Part shown: positions 1 to 7,939 of the stretch, in pieces
How positions within the stretch are numbered: position 1 is the stretch's first letter
Layout: the number at the start of each line of letters is the position of its first letter
Source of the DNA: Salegentibacter holothuriorum
GTDB lineage: Bacteria > Bacteroidota > Bacteroidia > Flavobacteriales > Flavobacteriaceae
Length of the DNA: 64,000 bases
Direction of reading: 5' to 3'
NCBI RefSeq assembly: GCF_900168045.1
Contig: NZ_FUYY01000003.1
Coordinates: forward strand, 1-64,000
Notes under the pieces: generated by a model
Databases searched by the model: none
Told to the model about the DNA's origin: nothing
Seen by the model: the letters and a program-made list of their open reading frames with translations, nothing else
Made by a program: the position numbers and the translations under genes

Positions 1-273
1 AAAGGAGTCGTTAGTTCTGATCATGTCCACATGCATATTGAATATGCTCCGAAATTAAATGTAAGCACCATCTTAAAGAAGTTAAAAGGTAGAACTTCCA
101 GAAAACTTCAACAAGAATTTCCCAAACTGAAGGAGCGGTATTGGGGACAACATTTTTGGGCAAGTGGTTATGGAGTTTGGAGTACAGGAAATATCACTGA
201 TGGGATGGTTAATGAATATTTGGAACATCATCGTCGAGATACGAATGATAATTCCAATTTCATATTGGAATAG
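1..273 (+). CDS. tnpA: IS200/IS605 TnpA transposase (HUH Y1), C-terminal 90 residues
   Basis: The frame is open from the first base of the window, so the gene starts further left. The visible part contains DHVHMHIEY, in which His-Val-His is the HUH metal-binding motif of single-strand transposases, then a QHFWASGYGVWSTGN stretch and a helix with MVNEYLEHH whose Tyr is the expected nucleophile. TnpA enzymes are about 130-155 residues, so roughly 40-60 N-terminal residues are missing. The enzyme cuts and joins single-stranded DNA at hairpin-defined ends. No TnpB gene lies downstream in the visible part, which fits an IS200-like (tnpA only) element. The catalytic residues look intact, so the element may still be active. 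Confidence 0.9.
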   Translation, partial: KGVVSSDHVHMHIEYAPKLNVSTILKKLKGRTSRKLQQEFPKLKERYWGQHFWASGYGVWSTGNITDGMVNEYLEHHRRDTNDNSNFILE

Positions 274-277
274 CTTG

Positions 278-331
278 GGGACTTTCAGTCCCTAGTAAAA
301 AAACCTCTGCACTTGGAGTGCAGAGTGGTTT
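278..331 (+). repeat. Right-end hairpins of the IS200/IS605 element
   Basis: Two hairpins follow the tnpA stop codon. The first has stem GGGACT/AGTCCC with loop TTC (278-292). The second (301-331) has a perfect 9-bp stem CTCTGCACT/AGTGCAGAG with loop TGG, a two-base bulge (TG, 326-327), and four further pairs AAAC/GTTT. A stem with an unpaired T near the base is what TnpA recognises in the studied family members, so the second hairpin is the likely right-end recognition structure. Confidence 0.7.
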
Positions 332-1071
332 AGTCCTTTTTTTATTCCGGCGAAAGCCGAAATAAATGCTACGAAACAAATTATAAAAACCAATAAAACT
401 ATAACCCATAGCGTTCCCGCATGTGTGGAAGTAAGGTGGCTAATGCCGCCTTCAATTTGCGTGGTCCCCAAACCAATTGCCGCAACCAGCCCAAAAACGG
501 TAGTAAGAATAGTAAGTAAATTTACTCCCTCGGGTAGATATTTTATTCTTTTAAGCTGAGGTAGACTGGTTCCTAAAAGAATATCAGATTTTCTAACAAA
601 TAGGGAGTATGCGATAAGTAATGCGAATATTCCATAGAATGCCCATGCGGTGAAACCCCATTGGTAAAAGGTATATTCCAGGGCAATTACTTCAGAAGTC
701 GAGCTAGTTTCTATAGGCGGATTTAAAAACATAAAAACCGGTTCCTGAACGGCTCTCAATAGAATCCCTGAACCCATTCCGGCACTGTAAAGCATAGCAA
801 TCCATGAAAGTCGGTTAAATTCTGGTGGAGAATTCCCCAACTTTATCTTTCCAAATCTTGAAAAAGCGATATAAATGAGAAACAAAACGCATAATAAACC
901 AAGCCATAGGTAAAATCCTCCAAAGAGTTCGCGTACCCAAATAGAGCCAATTTCTATAAGCTCATAGAAAAAATCGGTAAAGAAAAAGATAAAGAGCGCG
1001 AGAAAAAATAGGATGCCTGATGCAAGATAAAGCAATGGATTTTTAGAAAATGCCCGGAAAATTTGCGTCAA
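292..1071 (-). pseudogene. BCCT-family transporter, truncated by IS insertion
   Basis: The protein starts MTQIFRAFSK and has about six hydrophobic segments, then the family's LSWIAMLYSAGMGSG and FYQWGFTAWAFYG stretches, which mark betaine/carnitine/choline transporters (usually about 500 or more residues, 12 TM). It runs as family sequence only to SAFAGIKKG, about residue 245, near position 334. The last 13 residues and the stop codon come from the hairpins of the adjacent IS200/IS605 element. About half the transporter, including several core helices, is missing here, so the product should not transport. The remaining 3' half should lie left of the IS. The gene sits 71 nt downstream of the SDR gene in the same direction. 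Confidence 0.8.
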
Positions 1072-1142
1072 AATTCGCTGCTATTCAGTTTATATTAACC
1101 TCTTCAATAAGTGGTTTTCAAATTTAAAGAATTCAGAGGGAA

Positions 1143-2588
1143 TTAAGCTATTTGCTTCTTTGATACACCTTTGGCAATTTTATTCAGCATTCCTTCAAAA
1201 ATAAAGTAGTGAAAGGGATACATGGCATACCAGTACAGGCGTCCCCAAATACCTTTTGGCCTAAACGTAGCAGTTTGATGTAGCACATTTTCTTTGTCTA
1301 TACAGAATTCTAACCAGGCCTCGCCTGGAACTTTCATTTCAGCAAAAAGCAAGAGTCTTTTTTCTTCTTTATCGGCTAAAAGTACACGCCAGAAATCTAA
1401 AGAATCTCCAGAAGCTATTTTGTTGGGGTGTGTTCTGCCTCGTCGCAATCCTACACCGCCAAAAAACTTATCTATATATCCCCGAAATTTCCATAACCAG
1501 TTACCATAATACCAACCGGTTAAACCGCCAATAGCCCAGATACGTTCCAGGACTTCATCAGGATTTTCTACTTTGGCCGATTGCTTATCCAGAAGGCATC
1601 CGTATTTTGGAACCTGTATATATTTGTTCAATTCTTTATTAAAACGGCCGCTGCTTAGAGAATCTTTCCAGCTGGAAATTACCTGGTTTTGCTCAATTTT
1701 ATAAAAAGCAAGTTCTATAGCTTCGGTATAAGCAATAGGTTCAATATTTAGAATGTCCTGTAGACGAGTGTCGTTGGTAATTACTTCTACACTCATACTA
1801 TCTACGAGATTTTGGGCAAGTTTGTATGAAGTTGAGGTTACAAAATAAAGCCAGTAGGAGGAAAGCTTTGGGGACATTACCGGTACGCTAAGGATCCAAA
1901 GTTTTAGATTTCTAACTTCGGCATATTTCAACATCATTTCCTTGTATGTGAGTACATCTGGACCACCAACATCAAAAGATTGGTTATAACATTCTTCTTT
2001 CCCAATTACTCCGGTGAGAAATTTAATAATATCACGAATAGAAATAGGCTGGCATTTTGTGTCAACCCATTTTGGTGTCACCATTACCGGTAATTTCTCA
2101 CAGAGATCTCTTATAATTTCAAAGGAAGAACTCCCAGAGCCTACAATTATTGCCGCTCTTAAAACGGTGAGTTTAAAACTACCATTATAAAGAATTTCCT
2201 CAACTTTTTTTCTGGATTTAAGGTGCTTAGAAAGTTCCTCTGTGTTAATTATACCGCTTAAGTAAATAACCTGCTTCACCGAAGTGCCGCTCATTACCTT
2301 GTTGAAATTTCTGGCCGCTTCTGCTTCCTGGCTATCAAAATCTTTGGTAGATCCACTCATAGAATGAATTAGGTAGTAAGCAACATCGATATTTTTTATT
2401 TTTTCAGGCGCTTCTTCATCTTTAAGGAAATCAAGTTCTACGACCTCTATTCTTTTCAGTAGCTCTTCATTAGAAGTAAATCGGTTTTTGTTTCGAACCG
2501 CACAAATTACCTCGTGACCTTGTTCCAAAAGTTCAGGGAGCAATCGCATTCCAATATAACCATTGGCACCTGTAAGAAGAATTCTCAT
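1143..2588 (-). CDS. SDR-family protein with C-terminal DUF2867 domain
   Basis: The N-terminal part is an extended SDR (NAD(P)-binding Rossmann) domain with the dinucleotide motif GANGYIG at residues 7-13, followed by an NAD-dependent epimerase-like region to about residue 300. The last roughly 150 residues (from about YYGNWLWKFRG) match the DUF2867 type, which is often fused to this kind of SDR and has a lipid-binding-like (SRPBCC-like) appearance. The length of 481 residues is normal for this fusion. The substrate is unknown. The start ATG at 2588 gives a standard SDR N terminus, with no signal peptide. It is a standalone gene pointing toward the broken BCCT gene. Confidence 0.85.
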   Translation of the reverse strand: MRILLTGANGYIGMRLLPELLEQGHEVICAVRNKNRFTSNEELLKRIEVVELDFLKDEEAPEKIKNIDVAYYLIHSMSGSTKDFDSQEAEAARNFNKVMSGTSVKQVIYLSGIINTEELSKHLKSRKKVEEILYNGSFKLTVLRAAIIVGSGSSSFEIIRDLCEKLPVMVTPKWVDTKCQPISIRDIIKFLTGVIGKEECYNQSFDVGGPDVLTYKEMMLKYAEVRNLKLWILSVPVMSPKLSSYWLYFVTSTSYKLAQNLVDSMSVEVITNDTRLQDILNIEPIAYTEAIELAFYKIEQNQVISSWKDSLSSGRFNKELNKYIQVPKYGCLLDKQSAKVENPDEVLERIWAIGGLTGWYYGNWLWKFRGYIDKFFGGVGLRRGRTHPNKIASGDSLDFWRVLLADKEEKRLLLFAEMKVPGEAWLEFCIDKENVLHQTATFRPKGIWGRLYWYAMYPFHYFIFEGMLNKIAKGVSKKQIA

Positions 2589-2657
2589 AGAAAAATTTTA
2601 AGCTTAAAATACCAATTAAATTAGTACTTTTCACCTGGATTAGTAAAACTTTATAAA

Positions 2658-2861
2658 ATGAATAACGTACTTAAAATAGTGCTTCTGGTAATTGGGGTTG
2701 GAATGATTGGGTATGGAGTATATAGACTAATAACACCCGAATTTGCTATTGATGCCGGCCCATTGCAAATTGAAGCTCACGGTGATAATACGCAATCTTA
2801 CGCGATGATTGGCTTTGGTGTATTGGCTCTTATAGGTGGACTGGCCTTTGGGAAACGTTAA
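2658..2861 (+). CDS. Small two-TM membrane protein, function unknown
   Basis: A 67-residue protein with two hydrophobic helices (about residues 5-24 and 47-64) joined by a short acidic loop, ending in GKR. I recognise no characterised family, though the topology resembles small DUF3185-like inner-membrane proteins. It is divergent from the SDR gene, and its stop codon is 2 nt from the stop of the convergent marC-like gene. The clean ATG start and hydrophobic pattern make it a plausible real gene. Confidence 0.6.
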   Translation: MNNVLKIVLLVIGVGMIGYGVYRLITPEFAIDAGPLQIEAHGDNTQSYAMIGFGVLALIGGLAFGKR

Positions 2862-2863
2862 CT

Positions 2864-3496
2864 CTATTTGAAAACATTACTCAAGACGATTACCACAGAA
2901 GAGCTGATATATTCAATTCCGATGGCTATTACAATAAAACCAATAATTCGGGAAATAGCATTAATTCCTGAAGCCCCTAGCATTTTTACGATATAGTGCG
3001 CACTTTTTAAAACAAGGAAAGTAGCTATACACACACCAAGAATAGCTAGAATTGTAGTGATCTTTTCCGAAATTACTGTATAATCTTCATACATTCCAAT
3101 GAGCATTGATATTGATCCCGGCCCTGCTAACATTGGTATAGCCAGCGGTGTTAGGGACACACTGTCTCTTTGAAAAACATCATTTTTTACCCTTTCTTTT
3201 TCCATGCCCTTGTGCTTAGAAAAAGAACCTGTAAGTAAAGCGAATCCTGAAGTTATGATTATTAGTCCGCCTGCAATTCTTAGCGATTCAATACTGATTC
3301 CGAAGAATTGTAGAATAAATCTTCCTGTAAAAAATGAAATCAATAGAATTACAAAAATATTTATTGCTGTTAATAAGGATGTTTTAGAACGTTCTAAAGC
3401 GGAATGTTCTTGTGTTAATCCCACAAAAATAGGCACTGTTCCCAAAGGGTTTATTACAGAAAATAGGGCTGCGAATACATAAACAAATAATTCCAT
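2864..3496 (-). CDS. MarC-family integral membrane protein (UPF0056)
   Basis: A 210-residue protein with about six TM segments. The MarC hallmark FSVINPLGTVPIFVGLT lies near the N terminus, and RIAGGLIIITSGFALL and PLAIPMLAGPGSI follow. MarC proteins (YchE/YhgN/MarC) are inner-membrane proteins whose transported substrate is not firmly known; the original link to multiple antibiotic resistance was withdrawn. I chose the start MELFVYVF at 3496, because the 12 codons further upstream (from 3532) lengthen the protein beyond the family N terminus with polar residues. Confidence 0.85.
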   Translation of the reverse strand: MELFVYVFAALFSVINPLGTVPIFVGLTQEHSALERSKTSLLTAINIFVILLISFFTGRFILQFFGISIESLRIAGGLIIITSGFALLTGSFSKHKGMEKERVKNDVFQRDSVSLTPLAIPMLAGPGSISMLIGMYEDYTVISEKITTILAILGVCIATFLVLKSAHYIVKMLGASGINAISRIIGFIVIAIGIEYISSSVVIVLSNVFK

Positions 3497-3605
3497 TAAT
3501 TTTTTTTGGCAAAATTGCATTAGAAGTGCCAATTAAAAATTATGTCTGGATTAATATTGTATTATTAAAATTAGATGAGCCGGGATGCAACGTGTAAAAT
3601 TACAG

Positions 3606-4031
3606 TTAAAGATCCTGGATTTGGGTAGGTGCATTGTCTGCTTTATGATCTAAAATCTTTTTAAAATACTTATGTATAGCAGGAGTGTCTGCCTTTACCT
3701 TAATTTTAGAATGGTCTTTATAAATAGAATATTCTTCGGCTTTGCCTTTATAAAGATGAAGTTTGTAATACGGTATAACAAGCGCGTAAGTTTCCAGTAA
3801 AGACCTAAACATTACAATAATTCCGTTGGGCCTCATTTCTACATTGCAGGTATTGGCATTATTATCTAAAACCAGGAGATTGTGAATATCAATACTGGTA
3901 TCGGTAATATGTAGTTTTGGTGAGCCTGTGCCATTTAATTTCATACGCGCCAGCAGCGTAAAAGGCTTGCCAACTTCCTTATCAATTTTCTCTTTGGTTT
4001 TATTTCGGTTATAAGAGATATTTAATAACAT
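3606..4031 (-). CDS. Hypothetical cytosolic protein
   Basis: A 141-residue protein of mixed alpha/beta composition without signal peptide or TM segment. I do not recognise the family. The start MLLNISYNRNK (4031) is preferred because codons upstream run into a dispersed intergenic repeat (4051-4149). It is divergent from argS, with about 180 nt between them. Confidence 0.6.
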   Translation of the reverse strand: MLLNISYNRNKTKEKIDKEVGKPFTLLARMKLNGTGSPKLHITDTSIDIHNLLVLDNNANTCNVEMRPNGIIVMFRSLLETYALVIPYYKLHLYKGKAEEYSIYKDHSKIKVKADTPAIHKYFKKILDHKADNAPTQIQDL

Positions 4032-4050
4032 AGCTTTTTGTTTAAAGATA

Positions 4051-4149
4051 AGTAAATTACTTCGGGACATGCTCATGAAGCATTAAGAAAAAATAATTTA
4101 CAATTTCGAGATAAGTCTCGGTGCATTTAATCTCGATTATCGAGTAAAT
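4051..4149 (+). repeat. Dispersed intergenic repeat, copy A
   Basis: About 100 bp matching 52959-53060 at most positions. Both copies run AGTAAA..., TTCGG, GCTCA, GAAGCATTAA, an A-rich stretch, TTTCGAGA, AAG, CTC, GCATT, then an identical 3' end AATCTCGATTATCGAGTAAAT. The 3' end contains the palindrome CTCGAT-T-ATCGAG, and copy A also has CGAGA-TAAG-TCTCG. Both copies lie between genes, upstream of a core gene (argS here, gyrB there). Confidence 0.75.
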
Positions 4150-4173
4150 TATAGGCAAAAGCCTATTTTCTGT

Positions 4174-4181
4174 TATCTTTG
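4174..4181 (+). promoter_or_regulatory. Putative argS promoter -7 element
   Basis: TATCTTTG matches the Bacteroidetes -7 consensus TAnnTTTG, 31 nt before the argS start. No clear TTG at -33 is seen at the usual spacing, so the call rests on one box only. A small hairpin, TAGGC-AAAA-GCCTA (4152-4165), lies just upstream. Confidence 0.5.
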
Positions 4182-4212
4182 CAGCGCTTAAAACAATAAA
4201 TAGAAGTAAGAA

Positions 4213-6342
4213 ATGGAACTCCAAAGTACCCTCATTGCCCACGTAAAAGATGCTGTTAAAAAGATTTATGATGTTGAAATTGAAAATTTAGAATTTCAGC
4301 CTACACGTAAGGATTTTGAAGGCGATATTACTTTGGTGACATTTCCTATGCTAAAGACCTTAAAAACCAATCCTGTGAAATTGGGGGAGGAAATTGGAAA
4401 TTATCTAGCCGAAAACGTATCTGAGGTTTCTGGATTTAATGTGGTTAAAGGCTTTTTGAACATTGTGCTAAGCGATGCCTATTTTCTGGATTTTTTCAAT
4501 GAAATTAAAGATAGAAAAGATTTTGGGATACTCCCTGCAGCTGAAGATGCTAAAGGGATTATGGTGGAATATTCATCACCAAATACCAATAAACCTTTGC
4601 ATTTAGGGCATATTAGAAATATTCTTTTAGGATTTTCTGTGGCTGAAATTTTAAGCGCTGCTGGAAATAAATCTTATAAAACCCAGATTGTTAACGATCG
4701 TGGAATCCATATTTGTAAATCTATGTTGGCCTGGGAACGTTTCGGAAATGGCGAAACCCCAAAATCTACGGGCTTAAAAGGAGATAAACTGGTTGGGAAT
4801 TATTATGTGAAGTTTGACCAGGAATATAAAAAGGAGTTGCGTAAAGTTGCAGAAAATGAGTTGAAAGCCAGAATAGAAAAGGCCAATTTAAAAAATCAAT
4901 GGGAAAACCTTTCTTCAGTAGATGAGCCTTTTCTCAAAATTGTAGAATCAGAATATGAAAAGGTTCTTAGAAGATATATTTATGAAAAAACTGACTTAGA
5001 TACTGAGATAATTGATAAAAAGGTTTTTTATCGTTCAGATTTTATTCTAGACAAAAATAATAAGCAAGATCAAGCGATTCTTTTATTTAAAGGAAAATTT
5101 ATAGCATTTTTAAACAGAAATACCTTTTTAAGTGTAGGTAATATTGAATCAGAAGAAGATGAATTAATTGCCCATTATTTGAAAAACGGGATTAACTCTA
5201 TTTTAATAAAAATTGAGGGTAAACCGGAAATTATTAATAATATTAAAATTCTTCAAGATGCCAAGCAAATGTTGCTAAAATGGGAGGCTGGTGATCCTGA
5301 AGTGGTTGCGCTTTGGGAGAAAATGAATCAATGGGTTTATGATGGTTTTGAGAAAACCTACGATGCTTTAGGAGTAGATTTTGATAAAAATTATTATGAA
5401 AGTGAGACCTATTTGTTAGGGAAAGATGTAGTTAACCAGGGGCTTGAGAAAGGGATTTTTTATAAAAAAGAAGATGGTAGTGTTTGGATAGACCTAACCG
5501 ATGAAGGTTTGGATGAAAAAATCGTTTTAAGAAGCGATGGCACCGCTGTTTATATGACACAGGATATTGGTACTGCTATTCAGCGTGTAAAAGATTTTGA
5601 TATTAGCGGGATGGTTTATACCGTGGGTAACGAACAGGACTATCACTTTAAAGTTTTATTTTTAATTCTGAAAAAACTCGGATTTGATTGGGCAGATTAC
5701 CTATATCATTTAAGCTATGGAATGGTAGATTTACCAAGCGGAAAAATGAAAAGTAGGGAAGGAACCGTTGTAGATGCCGATGATCTTATTGCTGAAATGA
5801 CCGAAACTGCCCGAAATATTTCTGAAGAATTAGGGAAATTAGACGGTTATACCAATGTTGAAAAAGAAGAACTTTACCGAATTATAGGTTTAGGTGCTTT
5901 AAAATATTATATTTTAAAAGTAGATCCTAAAAAAAGAATTCTTTTTAATCCTGAAGAATCGGTAGATTTTCAAGGAAATACCGGTCCGTTTATTCAATAT
6001 ACTTATGCGAGAATTCAATCTATAATTAGGAAAGCCGATTTCGAATTTAAATCGGTTGAGGAAAGCTATAAGTTCCACGAAAAAGAACGTTCGTTAATCA
6101 AGCAGCTCCAGTTGTATCCGGAAACAATTCAGCTTGCGGCAGAAAATCATAGTCCGGCATTAATCGCTAATTACACTTATGATCTGGTAAAAGAATTCAA
6201 TTCATTTTATCAAAATGTAACCATATTGGGAACCGAAGATGCTACCGAGAAAAGTTTAAGGGTGCAATTAGCGAACAGTGTAGGGAATGTTATTAAGTCT
6301 TCGTTTGGCTTATTAGGAATTCAAGTGCCAGAAAGAATGTAG
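4213..6342 (+). CDS. argS: Arginyl-tRNA synthetase with large internal insertion
   Basis: Charges tRNA-Arg with arginine (class I synthetase, cytosol). An N-terminal ArgS additional domain (about residues 1-105) is followed by the catalytic core with SSPNTNKPLHLGHIRN (HIGH motif HLGH at 130-133), and GKMKSREGTVVDADDL about residues 510-525 in the KMSKS position. The C-terminal DALR anticodon-binding domain ends the protein. At 709 residues it is about 110 longer than the roughly 590-600 usual in Bacteroidetes. The extra part lies between DQEYKKE (about 207) and ILQDAKQMLLKWEAGD (from 346), DNA about 4834-5250. It replaces a segment of about 20 residues and is charged, with AT-rich codons and no obvious domain. 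The frame stays open and all other core motifs are present, so the enzyme is probably functional. Confidence 0.95.
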   Translation: MELQSTLIAHVKDAVKKIYDVEIENLEFQPTRKDFEGDITLVTFPMLKTLKTNPVKLGEEIGNYLAENVSEVSGFNVVKGFLNIVLSDAYFLDFFNEIKDRKDFGILPAAEDAKGIMVEYSSPNTNKPLHLGHIRNILLGFSVAEILSAAGNKSYKTQIVNDRGIHICKSMLAWERFGNGETPKSTGLKGDKLVGNYYVKFDQEYKKELRKVAENELKARIEKANLKNQWENLSSVDEPFLKIVESEYEKVLRRYIYEKTDLDTEIIDKKVFYRSDFILDKNNKQDQAILLFKGKFIAFLNRNTFLSVGNIESEEDELIAHYLKNGINSILIKIEGKPEIINNIKILQDAKQMLLKWEAGDPEVVALWEKMNQWVYDGFEKTYDALGVDFDKNYYESETYLLGKDVVNQGLEKGIFYKKEDGSVWIDLTDEGLDEKIVLRSDGTAVYMTQDIGTAIQRVKDFDISGMVYTVGNEQDYHFKVLFLILKKLGFDWADYLYHLSYGMVDLPSGKMKSREGTVVDADDLIAEMTETARNISEELGKLDGYTNVEKEELYRIIGLGALKYYILKVDPKKRILFNPEESVDFQGNTGPFIQYTYARIQSIIRKADFEFKSVEESYKFHEKERSLIKQLQLYPETIQLAAENHSPALIANYTYDLVKEFNSFYQNVTILGTEDATEKSLRVQLANSVGNVIKSSFGLLGIQVPERM

Positions 6343-6346
6343 AAAG

Positions 6347-6367
6347 CCCCCTAGGCCCCGAAGGGGG
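6347..6367 (+). terminator. Hairpin after argS (terminator-like, no U tract)
   Basis: A CCCCCT/AGGGGG stem begins 5 nt after the argS stop codon. It lacks a following run of T, so it may be an RNA-end stabiliser or a repeat rather than an intrinsic terminator. The rest of the 268-nt gap to ffh holds no gene. Confidence 0.4.
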
Positions 6368-6469
6368 TATCAAAGCTAAGATTTTAATTTTAGATTTGAA
6401 CAGAACGGGAAACAGATAGTCGACAACTGAGAACTGAAATAAAAAGTTTTCACTTCAGGCTCAAATCAT

Positions 6470-6477
6470 TAAATTTG
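6470..6477 (+). promoter_or_regulatory. Putative ffh promoter -7 element
   Basis: TAAATTTG fits the TAnnTTTG consensus and lies 134 nt before the ffh start codon. No good -33 box was found, so confidence is low. The implied leader of about 125 nt includes GC-rich bits (ATCGGGGCAAGCCTCGG near 6552) resembling sequence inside the repeat at 51820-51850. Confidence 0.35.
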
Positions 6478-6610
6478 CAATTCGTTGAAAAACGATATAA
6501 AAACCTCGGGTTAGATACTGAAGGTTTAAATTGAAAAAAGTTTTCGAAATATCGGGGCAAGCCTCGGCAGAATTATACCCTTTATGGGAAATTAAACCAT
6601 AGGAAAAATT

Positions 6611-7939
6611 ATGTTTGATAGTTTAAGTGATAAGTTAGATAATGCCTTACACGTTTTAAAAGGCCACGGGCAAATTACCGAGGTAAACGTAGCCGAAACT
6701 TTAAAAGAAGTAAGACGTGCTTTGGTGGATGCCGATGTGAACTATAAAATTGCCAAAGACTTTACCAATACAGTAAAGGAGAAGGCATTAGGGCAGGATG
6801 TATTAACCGCTCTTAAGCCAGGCCAGATGATGGTGAAATTGGTTAAAGATGAGCTTACTCAATTAATGGGTGGCGAAGCAGAAGGTATCAACCTTTCTGG
6901 CGATCCTTCGGTAATTCTAATGTCTGGATTACAGGGTAGTGGTAAAACCACATTCTCTGGGAAATTGGCAAACTTCCTTAAAAATAAAAAGACTAAAAAA
7001 CCACTTTTGGTAGCTTGTGATGTTTATCGTCCTGCGGCAATCAATCAGTTGCATGTAGTTGGAGAGCAAGTTGGTGTTGAGGTGTTTTCAGATGAAGGCA
7101 ATCAGGATCCTGTGGCTATTTCTAAAGCTGCAATTGCTCACGCCAAGCAAAACGGCCATAATGTGGTAATTATAGATACCGCCGGTCGTTTAGCGGTAGA
7201 TGAAGCGATGATGACCGAGATTTCTAATATCCATGAAGCAATCCAACCGCACGAGACTTTATTTGTGGTAGATTCTATGACGGGTCAGGATGCGGTGAAT
7301 ACAGCAAAGACCTTTAATGAAAGATTAAATTTTGACGGCGTAATTCTTACAAAATTAGATGGTGATACTCGTGGTGGTGCAGCCATCTCCATTAAATCTG
7401 TAGTTAATAAACCCATTAAATTTATTGGTACCGGTGAGAAAATGGACGCATTAGATGTGTTCTATCCAGACCGTATGGCCGATAGGATCTTGGGGATGGG
7501 AGATGTTGTTTCCCTTGTGGAACGTGCCCAGGAACAATATGATGAAGAAGAAGCAAGAAAACTTCAGAAGAAAATTGCTAAGAATCAGTTTGGTTTTGAC
7601 GATTTCCTGAAGCAATTACAGCAAATCAAGAAAATGGGGTCTATGAAAGACCTTATGGGAATGATCCCGGGAGCCGGAAAGATGCTGAAAGATGTAGATA
7701 TTGATGATGATGCCTTTAAAGGTATTGAAGCGATAATTCACTCGATGACTCCGGAGGAACGAAGCAACCCAAAAGTGATAAATTCAAGCAGAAAGAAGCG
7801 AATTAGTAAAGGTTCGGGAACATCGGTACAGGAGGTAAACCAATTGTTGAAACAGTTTAACCAGATGGGTAAAATGATGAAGATGATGCAAGGCGGCGGC
7901 GGCCAGAAGATGATGCAAATGATGAAGGGAATGAAGTAA
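6611..7939 (+). CDS. ffh: Signal recognition particle protein Ffh (SRP54)
   Basis: The GTPase of the signal recognition particle, which binds signal sequences of nascent membrane proteins and docks with FtsY. Domain order is N (helical, residues 1-90), G with P-loop GLQGSGKTT at 106-114, then DTAGR and TKLDGD motifs, and the Met-rich M domain ending in GQKMMQMMKGMK. The length of 442 residues is typical. The start ATG at 6611 follows AGGAAAAATT, a plausible ribosome site. Confidence 0.97.
   Translation: MFDSLSDKLDNALHVLKGHGQITEVNVAETLKEVRRALVDADVNYKIAKDFTNTVKEKALGQDVLTALKPGQMMVKLVKDELTQLMGGEAEGINLSGDPSVILMSGLQGSGKTTFSGKLANFLKNKKTKKPLLVACDVYRPAAINQLHVVGEQVGVEVFSDEGNQDPVAISKAAIAHAKQNGHNVVIIDTAGRLAVDEAMMTEISNIHEAIQPHETLFVVDSMTGQDAVNTAKTFNERLNFDGVILTKLDGDTRGGAAISIKSVVNKPIKFIGTGEKMDALDVFYPDRMADRILGMGDVVSLVERAQEQYDEEEARKLQKKIAKNQFGFDDFLKQLQQIKKMGSMKDLMGMIPGAGKMLKDVDIDDDAFKGIEAIIHSMTPEERSNPKVINSSRKKRISKGSGTSVQEVNQLLKQFNQMGKMMKMMQGGGGQKMMQMMKGMK

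Larger units (their letters stand above)
1..335 (+). mobile_element. IS200/IS605-family element, right part (left part outside window)
   Basis: The 3' part of a HUH (Y1) transposase gene is followed by two hairpins and then abruptly by the interior of a BCCT transporter gene read on the other strand. Elements of this family end in subterminal imperfect hairpins rather than inverted repeats and make no target duplication. The exact right end is unclear; it lies at about 332-336, where the transporter reading frame stops matching its family. The left end is outside the window, so the element may be complete or partial. Confidence 0.8.

Noticed and set aside
4057-4242. Minus-strand frames at 4057-4242 and 52965-53231 that share a similar C-terminal peptide
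   Set aside because: The shared part lies wholly in the dispersed repeat. The first overlaps the argS start and promoter; the upstream parts are unrelated. Repeat homology explains the similarity.
4834-5250. Intein in argS
   Set aside because: No N-terminal Cys/Ser block A motif or C-terminal His-Asn followed by Cys/Ser/Thr at the insert borders, and at about 110-138 residues it is at the lower size limit for inteins. It also replaces family sequence rather than interrupting it cleanly.
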